Below, piece by piece: positions 1 to 10,000 of a stretch of DNA of 39,832 nt. The first letter of the stretch is position 1; every line of letters begins with the position of its first letter. Where the stretch lies: contig JAGFIW010000095.1 of NCBI GenBank assembly GCA_024103195.1, positions 1 through 39,832 of the forward strand, given 5' to 3'. Under the pieces are notes generated by a model. That model did no database searches. It saw only the letters and a program-made list of their open reading frames with translations, and was not told the DNA's origin. The position numbers and the translations under genes are program-made. Origin of the DNA: Saprospiraceae bacterium. Lineage in GTDB: Bacteria; Bacteroidota; Bacteroidia; Chitinophagales; Saprospiraceae.

Positions 1-1
1 C

Positions 2-841
2 AACAAGACCATGGAATTCTTTCCCTTCCTCCACGGCATGCAGGAGCTGATGAAGCAAAACCTCGAGCCATATTTCCATGCCGCCGGACAGGATGTCCAG
101 GGTGAGGTGCTGCGCAAGGTAAAGGACATGCATTTTGCCTATGTCGCTTATCTCAACCACACCCATCACATGCAGCGGATGGTGATGGATGCCGGTGCCA
201 CGGTCTTGCCGGACCTGTTGCAGGAAGCCCGCAAGCAATACACGGAATCGCAGGAGATGCCGACCATGGAGGATTTCTTCCGCCAATATGTGGATCGGCT
301 CGAGGCCGCCATTGTCGAGGTCATGCACACGCCGGAATACAGCACGGTGCAGAACGAGGTCATGAAAGCCGGCACTACCTCCAAGCGGATCTTCGAAGAG
401 ATCATGGAGATCGTCCTGAAGGACTGGCCCTTCCTCACCAAAAAGGAAGCCGACGACCTGGTCAGGGAAACCACCCTGCTCAAGCGCCGTGTGCGTGATC
501 TGGAAGCCCGGCTCAAATCGGTGAGCGGGAACGGTGCGCCATCGCCGGCTGATGCCGGCACGTCGCCAGCCCTTCCAGCCTTGCAGGATGACCTGCTCGA
601 CCGGGTCGGCAAGGCACAAGGGCCGGCAAAGGATGATCTGACGGCGATCAAGGGGATCGGCGGTAAGTTGGCGGGGATGCTCAACGACCTGGGCATCCGC
701 ACGTTCGCGCAGATTTCCCGGATGGACGACTACGCCTACGGCGTGCTGGACGCCCTGATTCCTGCTTACAAGGGCAGGGCCAGGAAAGACGACTGGGCCG
801 GCCAGGCACGCAAGATGAACAAGGAGAAAACCCTGGTATAA
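2..841 (+). CDS. phaE: PHA synthase class III subunit PhaE with C-terminal HhH-like domain (5' partial)
   Basis: Probable PhaE, the non-catalytic partner of class III polyhydroxyalkanoate synthase, acting with PhaC on the surface of storage granules. The reading frame is open to the window edge, and the first Met in view (position 11) lies inside what looks like the family's central helical region, so the true start is probably outside the window. Counted from that Met, residues 1-150 are helical with PhaE-like patches (YVDRLEAAIVEVMHTPEYS, TTSKRIFEEIMEIVLKDW). A short heptad-like stretch (TTLLKRRVRDLEARLKS, about 155-172) resembles the family's terminal coiled coil, followed by a Pro/Ala-rich linker. 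Residues about 208-270 (DDLTAIKGIGGKLAGMLNDL, then TFAQISRM) look like a helix-hairpin-helix domain of the kind found after low-complexity linkers in many bacterial proteins. phaC follows 105 bp downstream, which strongly supports the assignment. The fused HhH-like domain is unusual for PhaE. Confidence 0.8.
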   Translation, partial: NKTMEFFPFLHGMQELMKQNLEPYFHAAGQDVQGEVLRKVKDMHFAYVAYLNHTHHMQRMVMDAGATVLPDLLQEARKQYTESQEMPTMEDFFRQYVDRLEAAIVEVMHTPEYSTVQNEVMKAGTTSKRIFEEIMEIVLKDWPFLTKKEADDLVRETTLLKRRVRDLEARLKSVSGNGAPSPADAGTSPALPALQDDLLDRVGKAQGPAKDDLTAIKGIGGKLAGMLNDLGIRTFAQISRMDDYAYGVLDALIPAYKGRARKDDWAGQARKMNKEKTLV

Positions 842-946
842 CGCGGAATACCCGCCAGCGTAGCCCTTCTTCCGTACCGGACAAAATCCGGTGTTTGGAA
901 GGGCTGCGCGAGCGGATTCGTTTCACCCATTGAAAGCAACCGAAAA

Positions 947-2002
947 ATGGCCCAACCGTGGACGGACCAGTTGGTCGAAAAAGTGAATACCGCTGCGGAT
1001 GCAGTGAAGAACATCGGTGATATCCGTGAGGTGGATGTCGCCACGGCCCCCCGTGAGGTGGTTTGGGAGGACGGGAAGGTCCGGCTTTTCCATTTCCTTC
1101 GCGAGGATGCCCCCAAGGCCAGAACGCCCGTGCTCATCAGCTATGCCCTCGTCAATCGCTGGGCGATGATGGACCTGCAGCCCGACCGCAGTTTCATCCG
1201 CAAACTGATCAGCGAGGGTATCGATGTATATGTGATCGATTGGGGTTATCCCACACGCTCGGACCGTTACAAAACGATGGAGGATTATATCCTCGGAGAT
1301 CTGAACCACTGTGTCGATTTCATCCGGGAGAGCCGGGGTGTTGACAAGGTCAACCTTCTTGGCGTCTGCCAAGGCGGGACGTTCAGTCTGATTTACGCCG
1401 CCCTGTTTCCGGAAAAGATCCGCAACCTGATCACCCTGGTGACGCCAGTCGAGTTTGCCAAGAACGACGGATTGCTGTTCAAATGGGCTCGTGAGATGGA
1501 TGTGGACAGCCTGGTGGATGCCTTTGGCGGGATTGTCCCCGGTGACTTCCTCAACTTCGGTTTTGATCTGATCAAGCCGATGAACAAGATGAGGAAGTAC
1601 ATGGGATTTGGCGATGTCGCCAAGGACAAGAACAGCCTGATGAACTTCCTCCGTATGGAGAAATGGGTGGCCGACTCACCGGCCCAGGCGGGCGAGACTT
1701 ACCGCAAATTCATCAAGGATCTCTACCAGCAGAACAAACTGGCCGAAGGGACCTTTGATCTGGGCGGTCAAATGGTTGATCTCAAGCGGATCAAAATGCC
1801 GGTGCTGACCATTTACGCCAGGGAGGACCATATCGTGCCCCCCGACAGTACCCGTCCCATCCACGATCTGGTCGGGGCCAAGGACAAGGAGCTGATGGAA
1901 TTTCCCGGTGGACACATCGGGGTGTTCGTCGGAAGCCGCTCCCAAAAGGTATTGACCCCTGCGGTGGCCAAGTGGCTCATCGACAGGGATGGATCCAAGT
2001 GA
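947..2002 (+). CDS. phaC: Class III poly(3-hydroxyalkanoate) synthase catalytic subunit PhaC
   Basis: Polymerises (R)-3-hydroxyacyl-CoA into polyhydroxyalkanoate, with release of CoA. The 351-aa alpha/beta-hydrolase has the length expected for class III PhaC (about 355 aa), shorter than class I/II enzymes. The lipase-like box GVCQGG carries the catalytic Cys at residue 141; the Asp in YAREDHIVPP is residue 294 and the His in GGHIGVF is residue 323. Their spacing matches the Cys-Asp-His triad of characterised class III enzymes. YVIDWGYP and the preceding region fit the conserved core. No signal peptide is present, as expected for a cytoplasmic granule enzyme. It lies directly downstream of the PhaE-like gene on the same strand and is followed by a strong hairpin terminator, so the two probably form one transcript. 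The Met at 947 is the first in frame and fits family N-termini. Confidence 0.95.
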   Translation: MAQPWTDQLVEKVNTAADAVKNIGDIREVDVATAPREVVWEDGKVRLFHFLREDAPKARTPVLISYALVNRWAMMDLQPDRSFIRKLISEGIDVYVIDWGYPTRSDRYKTMEDYILGDLNHCVDFIRESRGVDKVNLLGVCQGGTFSLIYAALFPEKIRNLITLVTPVEFAKNDGLLFKWAREMDVDSLVDAFGGIVPGDFLNFGFDLIKPMNKMRKYMGFGDVAKDKNSLMNFLRMEKWVADSPAQAGETYRKFIKDLYQQNKLAEGTFDLGGQMVDLKRIKMPVLTIYAREDHIVPPDSTRPIHDLVGAKDKELMEFPGGHIGVFVGSRSQKVLTPAVAKWLIDRDGSK

Positions 2003-2035
2003 CTTTCATTCGCATTTGGTTTGGTTGAATAGGTT

Positions 2036-2064
2036 GCGCTCCCAAAGGGGAGCGCTTTTTTTTT
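2036..2064 (+). terminator. Rho-independent terminator after phaC
   Basis: A perfect 8-bp stem (GCGCTCCC / GGGAGCGC) with a 4-nt loop is followed at once by a run of nine T. It begins 34 bp after the phaC stop codon and should end the phaE-phaC transcript. Confidence 0.9.
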
Positions 2065-2105
2065 GTCTTTGCCTGACAAGAAGGCACCCGAACGGGAACC
2101 CGTTC

Positions 2106-2136
2106 TTGCCTTGCCGGTGTTTTCGACCTACTTTTA
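2106..2136 (+). promoter_or_regulatory. Candidate Bacteroidota-type promoter for the metalloprotease gene
   Basis: TTG at 2106-2108 is followed after 20 nt by TACTTTTA at 2129-2136, close to the Bacteroidota consensus TTG-N19/20-TAnnTTTG (one mismatch at the last base). It lies between the phaC terminator and the start codon at 2192, leaving a leader of about 50 nt. Pattern match only. Confidence 0.35.
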
Positions 2137-2191
2137 TGCCTCTGTTTACCTGTCAGCCAGGAACAGGGTATCCAAACCTACCGGTTGATTC

Positions 2192-5100
2192 ATGGCTATT
2201 TTCATTCGATGCTTCGCGGGCTTTTTCCTGATTTTCAGCTTGACCCTTCGCCTGTCCGGGCAGGTCGTCTGGCAACCGGTTCCTCTGACGGGCGAGCAGG
2301 TCTGGGCGGAAGGGACCTCTTTGCCGGCAAATGCGGAAACCTGGATGACCGACCTGGACTACCTGGGCCGGTTGCTCGCACCCGTCCCTCTGCAACCCGG
2401 CCGGAAGCTGATCCTTTCGCTGCCACTCCCCGATGGCCGGAAAGCGGATTTCCTGATCGAGGAGCGTCCGGTCATGGCGATGGCCCTCGCGGAACGCTAT
2501 CCGGAAATCCGCACATTCGCCGGTATGGACCTGTCGGATCCCCGGCGGCGGGTCCGGTGTGAATGGGGCCCCGGCGGGTTTTCAGCGATGATCACGCGTT
2601 CCGGTGAGGAAACGGTCCATATGGATCCCCTCAACCGCCTTACCGGACAGGGCCCCATGATCCTGTACAGGCGTTCTGCCTATGTTTCACCCACCCCGGC
2701 GTCATTCGTTTGTCACGGACCCGAGCGATGGGAGGAAGAGGCACCGGAGGACCCGGACCGGTCGGGCGAATCGGACGGGTTGCTGCGCATTTACCGACTG
2801 GCCCTGGCCTGTACCGGTGAGTACGGCGCCTATCACGGCGGTACCGTCAACAGCGTCCTGGCCGCCATGGCGACCACCATCAACCGGATCAACGGCATTT
2901 ACGAACGGGATTTCGGCATCCGGCTCGAATTGGTTGCCGACAACGATCAGCTCATTTTCGTCAACGGGGCGACCGATCCATTTGACAACAGCAGTCTCAA
3001 TGCCATGCTCGGCCAAAATCAGACGCTGTGCAACAATGTCATCGGCAATGACCAATACGATGTAGGGCATGTCTTCGGCACCCAGGGAGGTGGTCTGGCC
3101 ACCCTGAACAGTCCCTGTAACGCGAATGCCAAGGCCCGGGGCGCTACCGGCCTTTCCAATCCCAAAGGGGATGTTTTCGACGTGGATTATGTCGCGCACG
3201 AGCTCGGACACCAGTTTGGCTGCAACCACACATTCAACAATGCCTGCAGTGGCAACAGGAATCAGCCGACCGCCTGGGAGCCCGGCAGCGGGTCCACCAT
3301 TATGGGGTATGCCGGTGTGTGCGACCCCAACGTGCAGGGATTCAGCGATCCCTATTTTCATGCCGGAAGCCTGACTGAAGCCTACGGATTCATCGTCAAC
3401 GGAAACGGCAATACCTGCCCCGAAAAAATACCGGGCGACAACCAGGCGCCTTTCGTGAATGCCGGACCCGATCTCGTCATCCCGCATTCAACGCCGTTCG
3501 AACTGGAAGCCGGCAGCAGTGATCCGGACGGCGATACCCTCACCTTCGCGTGGGAACAAATGGACAACCAGGTGGCTACCATGCCTCCCGAGCCCGAAAA
3601 TGCCACGGGGCCCCTGTTCAGGTCCTATACCCCGTCCCTTTCTCCCGTTAGGGTCTTTCCCCGTCTTTCCGCCATCCTGGCCAATCTCGTTCCCACCTGG
3701 GAGGTACTGCCTTCCGCCGGACGCATCCTCCGTTTCAGGGTCACCGCCAGAGACGAAAAGCCCGGCTACGGCCGATGGACCCAGGATGCCGTAGTGCTGA
3801 CGGTGGACGACGAAGCCGGGCCATTCCGGGTCACCCACCCCGACACGAACATCGAATGGTGGCCGGGAGATACGGTGGATGTCACCTGGGAGGTGGCCGG
3901 GACCGATCTGCCCCCGGTCAACAGTCCGGAGGTCAATATCTTCCTGTCGGTCAACGGAGGCACCGTTTATACGGATACCCTCGCCAAAGCCACGCCCAAC
4001 GACGGTCACTACCGCCTCCTGGTGCCCCATCGGGTGAGCAACCAATGCAGGGTCAAGATCAAGGGAGCCGGTCATGTCTTTTTCGACTTGTCCAACCAGC
4101 ATTTCCGGATCGCCGAGCCTCCTTTTCCCTCGTTCCTGGCCGGGGGCTTGTCGGACAGTCTCGCCATCTGCCGTGCCGGCGGGGATACCCTACACCTCGA
4201 AATAGCCCTCCGGGCTATGAGCGGTTTTCAGGACTCCCTGACGATCGAGCCGTCGATTCCTGCGGGTTTTTCGACGGATCTGCCCGACCGTATCCGGCTC
4301 GACGGCACCGATACGCTGCGGTTCAAGGTGTGGTACGAACCCGGATCCCATCCCGACGAGCAGATCATGACTATTGGCCTATCGGGTCTGGGCATTACCC
4401 GCAGCCTTGTGTACCGGATCCATGCTTTTGATCCCGTAGAAGGAACGGTGAGCCCTGTCTATCCGGCAGATCTGCAGGACAGCATACCGGCATCGGTTGT
4501 CCTGTCCTGGAACCCCGTGCCGGGCGCCGCCATGTATGAGGTGGAGATATCCGAGTCCCCTGCCTTTCCGGACCCGATCCAACGGATGACGGCTCCGGAT
4601 ACCCTACTGTCGGTTTCTCTCAACGAACACACCATTTACTACTGGCGGGTGCGACCATTGGGAGCCTGTCCGTACGAGGCCAAACCGCCGGCCTGGACCT
4701 TCCGGACGCTCCTGGAGTTCTGCCGGGATTACCACCCTGATACATTGCCGTTGACCATCCCGGACGACCAGCCGACCCTGTTTACCTCGCTCATACCCGT
4801 CGTTGACCAGGGCACGGTAACACGTGTGACCGTGACGGCCGACGTGACGCACAGCGATCTGGGGGATCTTACCCTGCGTCTCCTTTCGCCACCGGGTAGC
4901 GGACTCAATCTGGTGGCCAAAGCCTGTCCGGGTCTGCAGGATGTCCAGGCCACGTTTACCCAGGACGGTGAGCCGTTTTCCTGTGGCGGCGGGCAGCCGG
5001 CCGTTGCCGGTGCGCTGAAACCGCAAACCGGAGCGATGAGCTTGTTTGCGGGCTTTCCGGCCAGCGGCAACTGGGGATTGCGCGTGGTGGACGATGCCGC

Positions 5101-6628
5101 CGGCGACGGGGGTGCCCTCAATGCCTGGACGCTGACCCTTTGCCGGCGCGATGCCTTGCCGCCGCCTCCGGACATCGTGGAAACAGACACCCTCGAGGGC
5201 CGCTATCATGATACGGCTATCGCTGACTCCACCCTGATTGTCCTCGCGGGCGGGGACGGCAACCATGTGACCGTATTCCTGCATCAATCCCCGGCGGAGG
5301 GTGAATTGCTGTACCTGGGGCAGACGCTGTTACCGGGAGATGCTTTCCCCTATTCCGCCCTGAAGGCAGGAGAGATCGGTTACCGGCATTATGGGGGTCC
5401 TGTGCTGACGGATTCCTTCCGGGTGGATCTGCTCGACACCCTCACCGATGGGTGGAGTCCGGGTCATTTCATTCCGGTGTCCGTTCGCACGGCCTTAGAG
5501 GTGGTGGTCAGCGAGGAATCGCCCGTGTCCTGTTCCGGAGCGGAAGACGGCGTCCTGGGCGTCACATTTACCGGGGGCAAACCCCCCTATACCTACCGTT
5601 TACTCCCTTCCGGCAATTGGCAGGAAACCCCGTTTTTTGAAGGGCTTCCGGCCGGATCCTATACCGTGGAAGCCCGGGACAGCAACGGGTTTGTCGCGGC
5701 GGGTGACGCCTTCCTGCTGGAGGAGCCCGAACCGCTGGTCCTTTCGGTGGTTTTGCAGGGCGACACCCTCCGGTTGAGCGCCCAGGGGGGAACTCTTCCC
5801 TATCTTTTCCAGGTGGAGACAGACACCAGTTCGACGGGGTCCTTTCCTGTCGATGCACCTGGTTCCTATATAGCGACCGTTACCGATGTCCGGGGATGCA
5901 CGGCAGCGTGGGAAGGCCCGATAGCCTTTCTCGAGGCGCAGGTGGATGTCGCGGATGCCCTGTGCAACGGCTCTCCAAACGGAGAAATCCGGGTGATGGC
6001 CACCGGAGGTCATCCGCCCTACCAGTACCGTCTGGACGGTGGCATGTGGCAGTCCGATCCCGTTTTTTCAGGGCTTGTGGCGGGCATGTATGACGTATGG
6101 GTGGCCGACAGCAGTCCCTTTGAAAAACCGCTTGGCCCGTTTGCCGTCAACGAACCCGATTCCCTGGTATTGACCGGCTTTCAAACAGGAGAAGGCGAGG
6201 TCACTCTGGCTGCCGGCGGAGGCACGCCCCCCTATGTCTTTGGTCTTGAGCAGGGCTCTCTGCAGGACTCTACGGTATATGCCGGATTGAGCAATGGCCC
6301 GCACGTGTTTCTGGTGGAAGACCAACAGGGATGTCGGGACACCCTGGTGGTAGAAGTCATGAACACATCGGTGGATGGCGCCCCCGGGCCGGGAGAATGG
6401 AAGGTTTATCCCAACCCGGCTTTGGCCTCCTTTGTGGTGGAAGGCCCTGATGGCGGGGCGGTGACCTGGCGATTGATCGATGTGTTGGGCCGGGAGGTGT
6501 GTTCCGGTCGGGAAACCGGCAAGACCTGGGAGGTGGAAGCGGGTTGGCAGCCGGCCGGATGGTATGTGCTGCTGCTGGAGGGTCGTGGCGGTCGGCAGAT
6601 CGTCAGGATCCGTCTGACCGGTCGATGA
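2192..6628 (+). CDS. Secreted reprolysin-like zinc metalloprotease with P-domain, SprB-like repeats and T9SS sorting domain
   Basis: A 1478-aa secreted protein. Residues 1-24 form a signal peptide (FFLIFSLTLRLSGQ). After a propeptide-like region, the metallopeptidase domain (about 200-400) carries the metzincin zinc motif HELGHQFGCNH with its first His at residue 336, and a Met-turn STIMGYAG with Met at 371, so all catalytic residues are present. Further on are Ig/Fn3-like segments (about 410-830), a proprotein-convertase-type P-domain (about 843-988, VTADVTHSDLGDLTLRL and GNWGLRVVDDAAGD), and SprB-like repeats (SCSGAEDGVLGVTFTGGKPP near 1112, LCNGSPNGEIRVMATGGHPP near 1257). The last 80 residues are a T9SS type A sorting domain (VYPNPA ... 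GWYVLLLEG ... IVRIRLTGR). It should be exported by Sec, crossed over the outer membrane by T9SS and retained at the surface or released. It converges with the rhodanese-like gene, the two stops only 3 bp apart. The substrate is unknown. Confidence 0.92.
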   Translation: MAIFIRCFAGFFLIFSLTLRLSGQVVWQPVPLTGEQVWAEGTSLPANAETWMTDLDYLGRLLAPVPLQPGRKLILSLPLPDGRKADFLIEERPVMAMALAERYPEIRTFAGMDLSDPRRRVRCEWGPGGFSAMITRSGEETVHMDPLNRLTGQGPMILYRRSAYVSPTPASFVCHGPERWEEEAPEDPDRSGESDGLLRIYRLALACTGEYGAYHGGTVNSVLAAMATTINRINGIYERDFGIRLELVADNDQLIFVNGATDPFDNSSLNAMLGQNQTLCNNVIGNDQYDVGHVFGTQGGGLATLNSPCNANAKARGATGLSNPKGDVFDVDYVAHELGHQFGCNHTFNNACSGNRNQPTAWEPGSGSTIMGYAGVCDPNVQGFSDPYFHAGSLTEAYGFIVNGNGNTCPEKIPGDNQAPFVNAGPDLVIPHSTPFELEAGSSDPDGDTLTFAWEQMDNQVATMPPEPENATGPLFRSYTPSLSPVRVFPRLSAILANLVPTWEVLPSAGRILRFRVTARDEKPGYGRWTQDAVVLTVDDEAGPFRVTHPDTNIEWWPGDTVDVTWEVAGTDLPPVNSPEVNIFLSVNGGTVYTDTLAKATPNDGHYRLLVPHRVSNQCRVKIKGAGHVFFDLSNQHFRIAEPPFPSFLAGGLSDSLAICRAGGDTLHLEIALRAMSGFQDSLTIEPSIPAGFSTDLPDRIRLDGTDTLRFKVWYEPGSHPDEQIMTIGLSGLGITRSLVYRIHAFDPVEGTVSPVYPADLQDSIPASVVLSWNPVPGAAMYEVEISESPAFPDPIQRMTAPDTLLSVSLNEHTIYYWRVRPLGACPYEAKPPAWTFRTLLEFCRDYHPDTLPLTIPDDQPTLFTSLIPVVDQGTVTRVTVTADVTHSDLGDLTLRLLSPPGSGLNLVAKACPGLQDVQATFTQDGEPFSCGGGQPAVAGALKPQTGAMSLFAGFPASGNWGLRVVDDAAGDGGALNAWTLTLCRRDALPPPPDIVETDTLEGRYHDTAIADSTLIVLAGGDGNHVTVFLHQSPAEGELLYLGQTLLPGDAFPYSALKAGEIGYRHYGGPVLTDSFRVDLLDTLTDGWSPGHFIPVSVRTALEVVVSEESPVSCSGAEDGVLGVTFTGGKPPYTYRLLPSGNWQETPFFEGLPAGSYTVEARDSNGFVAAGDAFLLEEPEPLVLSVVLQGDTLRLSAQGGTLPYLFQVETDTSSTGSFPVDAPGSYIATVTDVRGCTAAWEGPIAFLEAQVDVADALCNGSPNGEIRVMATGGHPPYQYRLDGGMWQSDPVFSGLVAGMYDVWVADSSPFEKPLGPFAVNEPDSLVLTGFQTGEGEVTLAAGGGTPPYVFGLEQGSLQDSTVYAGLSNGPHVFLVEDQQGCRDTLVVEVMNTSVDGAPGPGEWKVYPNPALASFVVEGPDGGAVTWRLIDVLGREVCSGRETGKTWEVEAGWQPAGWYVLLLEGRGGRQIVRIRLTGR

Positions 6629-6631
6629 TCA

Positions 6632-7030
6632 TCATTCAGGTTTCGGCCAGGCCTGAAAGCCTCCTGCCAGGATGTACACCGACCGGAATCCCGCCTCTTT
6701 CATGCGTTCACAGGCTTTGCAGGCGGATACGCCCCCGGAGCGGTCGTACAGGATCACAGGCTGGTCGCGTTGGGCACCTTGAATGATCCTTTCAAAAGAA
6801 GGAGTGTCGGTAATATCCGCCAGCACGGCCCCCGGAATGTGTTCGCGGTAATATTCGGCGCCGGTGCGCAGATCGAGGATGCGCAGGGACGGGTATTTGT
6901 CGATCATTTCCTGGGCCCTGCGGGAAGAAATCTCCGTACAGACGTCTTCCCGTCCGCAGGCACCAGTCAGGAGTAAGGTGGCGACCAGCAGGATCCAAGG
7001 ATGGGAAAAGCCGGTCGGAGTGCGTGTCAT
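6632..7030 (-). CDS. Rhodanese-like lipoprotein lacking the catalytic cysteine
   Basis: A 132-aa rhodanese-fold protein. The chosen start gives a lipoprotein signal peptide (WILLVATLLLTGAC, lipobox LTGAC), so the mature protein should be lipid-anchored in the cell envelope; the longer frame to 7075 would add a non-signal extension overlapping the neighbouring gene. Conserved rhodanese features are visible: LRILDLRTGAEYYREHIPGA (the DxR..EYxxGHIPGA region), the active-loop strand VILYDRSGGVSA and the C-terminal YILAGGFQAW. The loop position normally occupied by the sulfur-carrying Cys is Asp, as in the inactive domains of tandem rhodaneses, so sulfurtransferase activity is not expected. A binding or scaffold role is an inference. 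It follows the propeller gene on the same strand after a 35-bp gap. Confidence 0.85.
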   Translation of the reverse strand: MTRTPTGFSHPWILLVATLLLTGACGREDVCTEISSRRAQEMIDKYPSLRILDLRTGAEYYREHIPGAVLADITDTPSFERIIQGAQRDQPVILYDRSGGVSACKACERMKEAGFRSVYILAGGFQAWPKPE

Positions 7031-7036
7031 ATCCGG

Positions 7037-7044
7037 CAAAGATA
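7037..7044 (-). promoter_or_regulatory. Candidate -7 box (TATCTTTG) for the rhodanese-like gene
   Basis: TATCTTTG on the minus strand matches the Bacteroidota -7 consensus TAnnTTTG exactly and lies 6 nt before the chosen ATG. If used, the transcript would start at or near the start codon. No convincing -33 element was seen, so it may be chance. Confidence 0.35.
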
Positions 7045-7065
7045 GCGAGCCGGTGGCCTGTCCTG

Positions 7066-10000
7066 TCATCGCCATTCCGGCAACCGTCCCGGCGTATAGG
7101 GGGCGCCGGAGGCTTCCAGTTTGTCATTGAGGGATTTGAGGTCTGTTTCTACGAGCCGGCGGAGGGCCGGGATATGCCGGTCCATGAGGAGGGTGGTGAT
7201 CCGCATCTGCTCCTGCTGGGTAGCGGTGGGTGCCGAGGAGGAATTCCAAATGTCGTAGCTCATGCCGTAGATCCGGCTGGCGAGAGGCGGCTCGGCGGGT
7301 TGGTCGATCCGGGATGCGACATCATCGCCGAAAAAGGCTTTCCTGATCTGGCGGATTTCGGCTTCCAGACGGGCGACGTCCGCCACCAGAGAGGCTGCCG
7401 GAGTCCCGGTGGCATAGATGGCCACGCGGATATGCCGCAGGGTTTGTTCGGTCTCTCCGATGACGCGCACGGCCGAGGCATAGACCCGTTCGATGGCGGC
7501 GGCCTGGCGGATGTAGGCGTCGAGGGCCTGGCGATCGGGGGCAGGCAGGGTCGTGCCGCTCAGGACGCGGAGTTCGAAGGGCTGGGGGCCGGCGAGGTCG
7601 CGCAGGGTGCCGTTTTCGCTGATGGCCAGCGAGACGGTGTAGGCGCCCGGAAGGGCGAGGCCTCCGCCGTCCGGGGAGGCCCAGGGCGCTTTTTCGACCG
7701 GCGTGAGGGTCACCGGACCGGGCGACGGATAGCGGGCATCCCAGTGAAAGCGCTGGAGCCCTGCTTTGGGCTCGGTTTTGATTTGGCGCACGATGTCCCC
7801 GTTGGCATGGCGGATGGTAAACAGAAGCCAGGGCGCTTCCTCCCTCGTTTCGGCTTCCAGTTCTTCATAGGTCGGATAACGGATGGGCGTGCCATCCTTG
7901 ATCTGTTGTTTTTCCCAATCCTGCCGTTTTTCCTTTCGCGTTTTGGGTTTTTCCCTGAGGTAATAGGGGAAGGAAACGCCTACCGGCGGGTTGGGGGCCG
8001 TATAAAAGGCGTGGCCCTGGAATCCCTTGCCGGTGGCAAAACCCAGGGGGGAGGAAGGCAGGAAGAGGAGCCCGGGTTTGACGGGTAGAAGGGTGGCCGC
8101 AAGGTCGGTCGTCTCTTTCTTCAGATGCCGCAGCGGGGTGTAGTCGTCGAGCACGAAAAAGCCCCGACCGAAAGTCCCCAGTACGATGTCGTTTTCGCGG
8201 CGCTGGATGGCGATATCGCGGACGGCGATGGTGGGCAGCCCTCCGGACAATTTTTTCCAGTGGCTCCCTCCGTCGATGGTGAAAAAGAAGGAAAATTCGG
8301 TGCCGGCAAACAGCAGATCGGGATCTTCATGGTCTTCGGCGATGCTGTACACGCTGCCCCGTTCGGGGAGGTTGGCCTGAACGGTCTGCCAGGTGCGCCC
8401 TTTGTCGCGGCTGCGCAACAGGTAGGGTTTGAAATCGCCCCGCTTGTGGTTGTTGAAGGCGGCATAGACGGTGTTTTCATCGTGTTGGGAGGCGATGAGC
8501 ATATTGACGTAGGTGGTGTCGGGGACTCCGGGGAATGAGGCGATTTTGCGCCAGGTACGGCCCCCGTCTTCGGTCACCTGGATGAGGCCGTCATCGGTAC
8601 CGGCATACAGGAGGTCGGGGTTGAGGGGGCTTTCCGAAAAGGCGACGATGTTGCCGTATTCGGATGTGCTGGCGTTCTTGGCGATGGCGTCAATGCTCTG
8701 GATGCGTCCCATGACGGGCAGGGTGTTCCGGTCGATCTGACGGGTGAGGTCGCCGCTGATCACGCTCCAGGATTGGCCCCGGTCTTCACTTCTGAATACT
8801 TTGTTGGCGCAGAAATAGAGGCGGGTCCCTTTGTGGCGGGAGACGGCCAGGGGGCTGTCCCAGTTCCAGCGATAGGCGGTCTCCCCTTCACCGGGTTGCG
8901 GCTGGATGGAGGTCATTTCCCCGCTGGACCGGTCATACCGGACGAGGACGCCATGCTGGGCCTGTGCGTAAACGATATCGGGATTGTCGGGGTCAATCTG
9001 GGATTCGAAGCCGTCGCCGAGGCTGGTGACATACCACTGGTCGTTGCTGATGCCGTGCACGTAGCGCGACCGGCTGGGGCCGCCCAGGCTGTAATTGTCC
9101 TGGGTGCCGCCGTGAATGTGGTAAAAGGGAAGGGAATTGTCCACTTCCACCTTGTAAAACTGGGTGACGGGCAGGTTGGCTTTAAACAGCCAGGTCTTGC
9201 CGGCGTCAAAACTTTCATAGAGGCCTCCGTCACAGCCCGACAGGTGGTATTGGGGATCGCGGGGATCGATCCAGTGGGCGTGGTTGTCCACGTGTTTGAA
9301 TTCCTCGCCCAGGCGTTGCCAGGTCTTCCCGCCGTCGCGCGAGATCTGGTTGAATACATCCATGGAGATGACGGTGTGGGGCTCGACGGGATGTGCGAGG
9401 ATTTCGCAGTAGTAATTGCCGCTGGTGACGTGGCCGCTCTGTTTGTGCCAGGAGGCGCCCCGGTCGGTACTGCGGAAGAATCCGCCTTTGTCGGCAGTGG
9501 CTTCGACAATGGCATACATGATTTCCGGATCGGCGGGTGAAATGGCCAGGCCGATCCGGCCGAGGTCGCCTTCGGGAAATCCTTTGGCGGATTGGGTCCA
9601 GGTGGCGCCGCCATCGGTGGATTTGTACAGGGTGCTGCCGGGTCCGCCACCTACATACGTGAAGACATGGCGGCGGCGCTGGAAGGCGGCGGCATACAGC
9701 ACGTCGGGATTGCGGGGATCCATGACCAGGTCGGTCACGCCGGTGTGTTCGTCGAGCAGGGACTTGCCGTCTTTCTGCAGGACCTGGGTCCAGGTCTTTC
9801 CGCCGTCTGTGGTTTTGAACACACCGCGGTCGCCGCCGGCACTCCACAACGGTCCGATGGCGGCGACGTACACGATGTCGGGGTTGGTCGGATGCACGAT
9901 GATGCGCCCGATGTGTTCGGAGGCTTTGAGCCCCATATGATCCCAGGACTTGCCGCCGTCCAGGCTTTTATAAACGCCGTCGCCATAGCCGACCGAGCGC

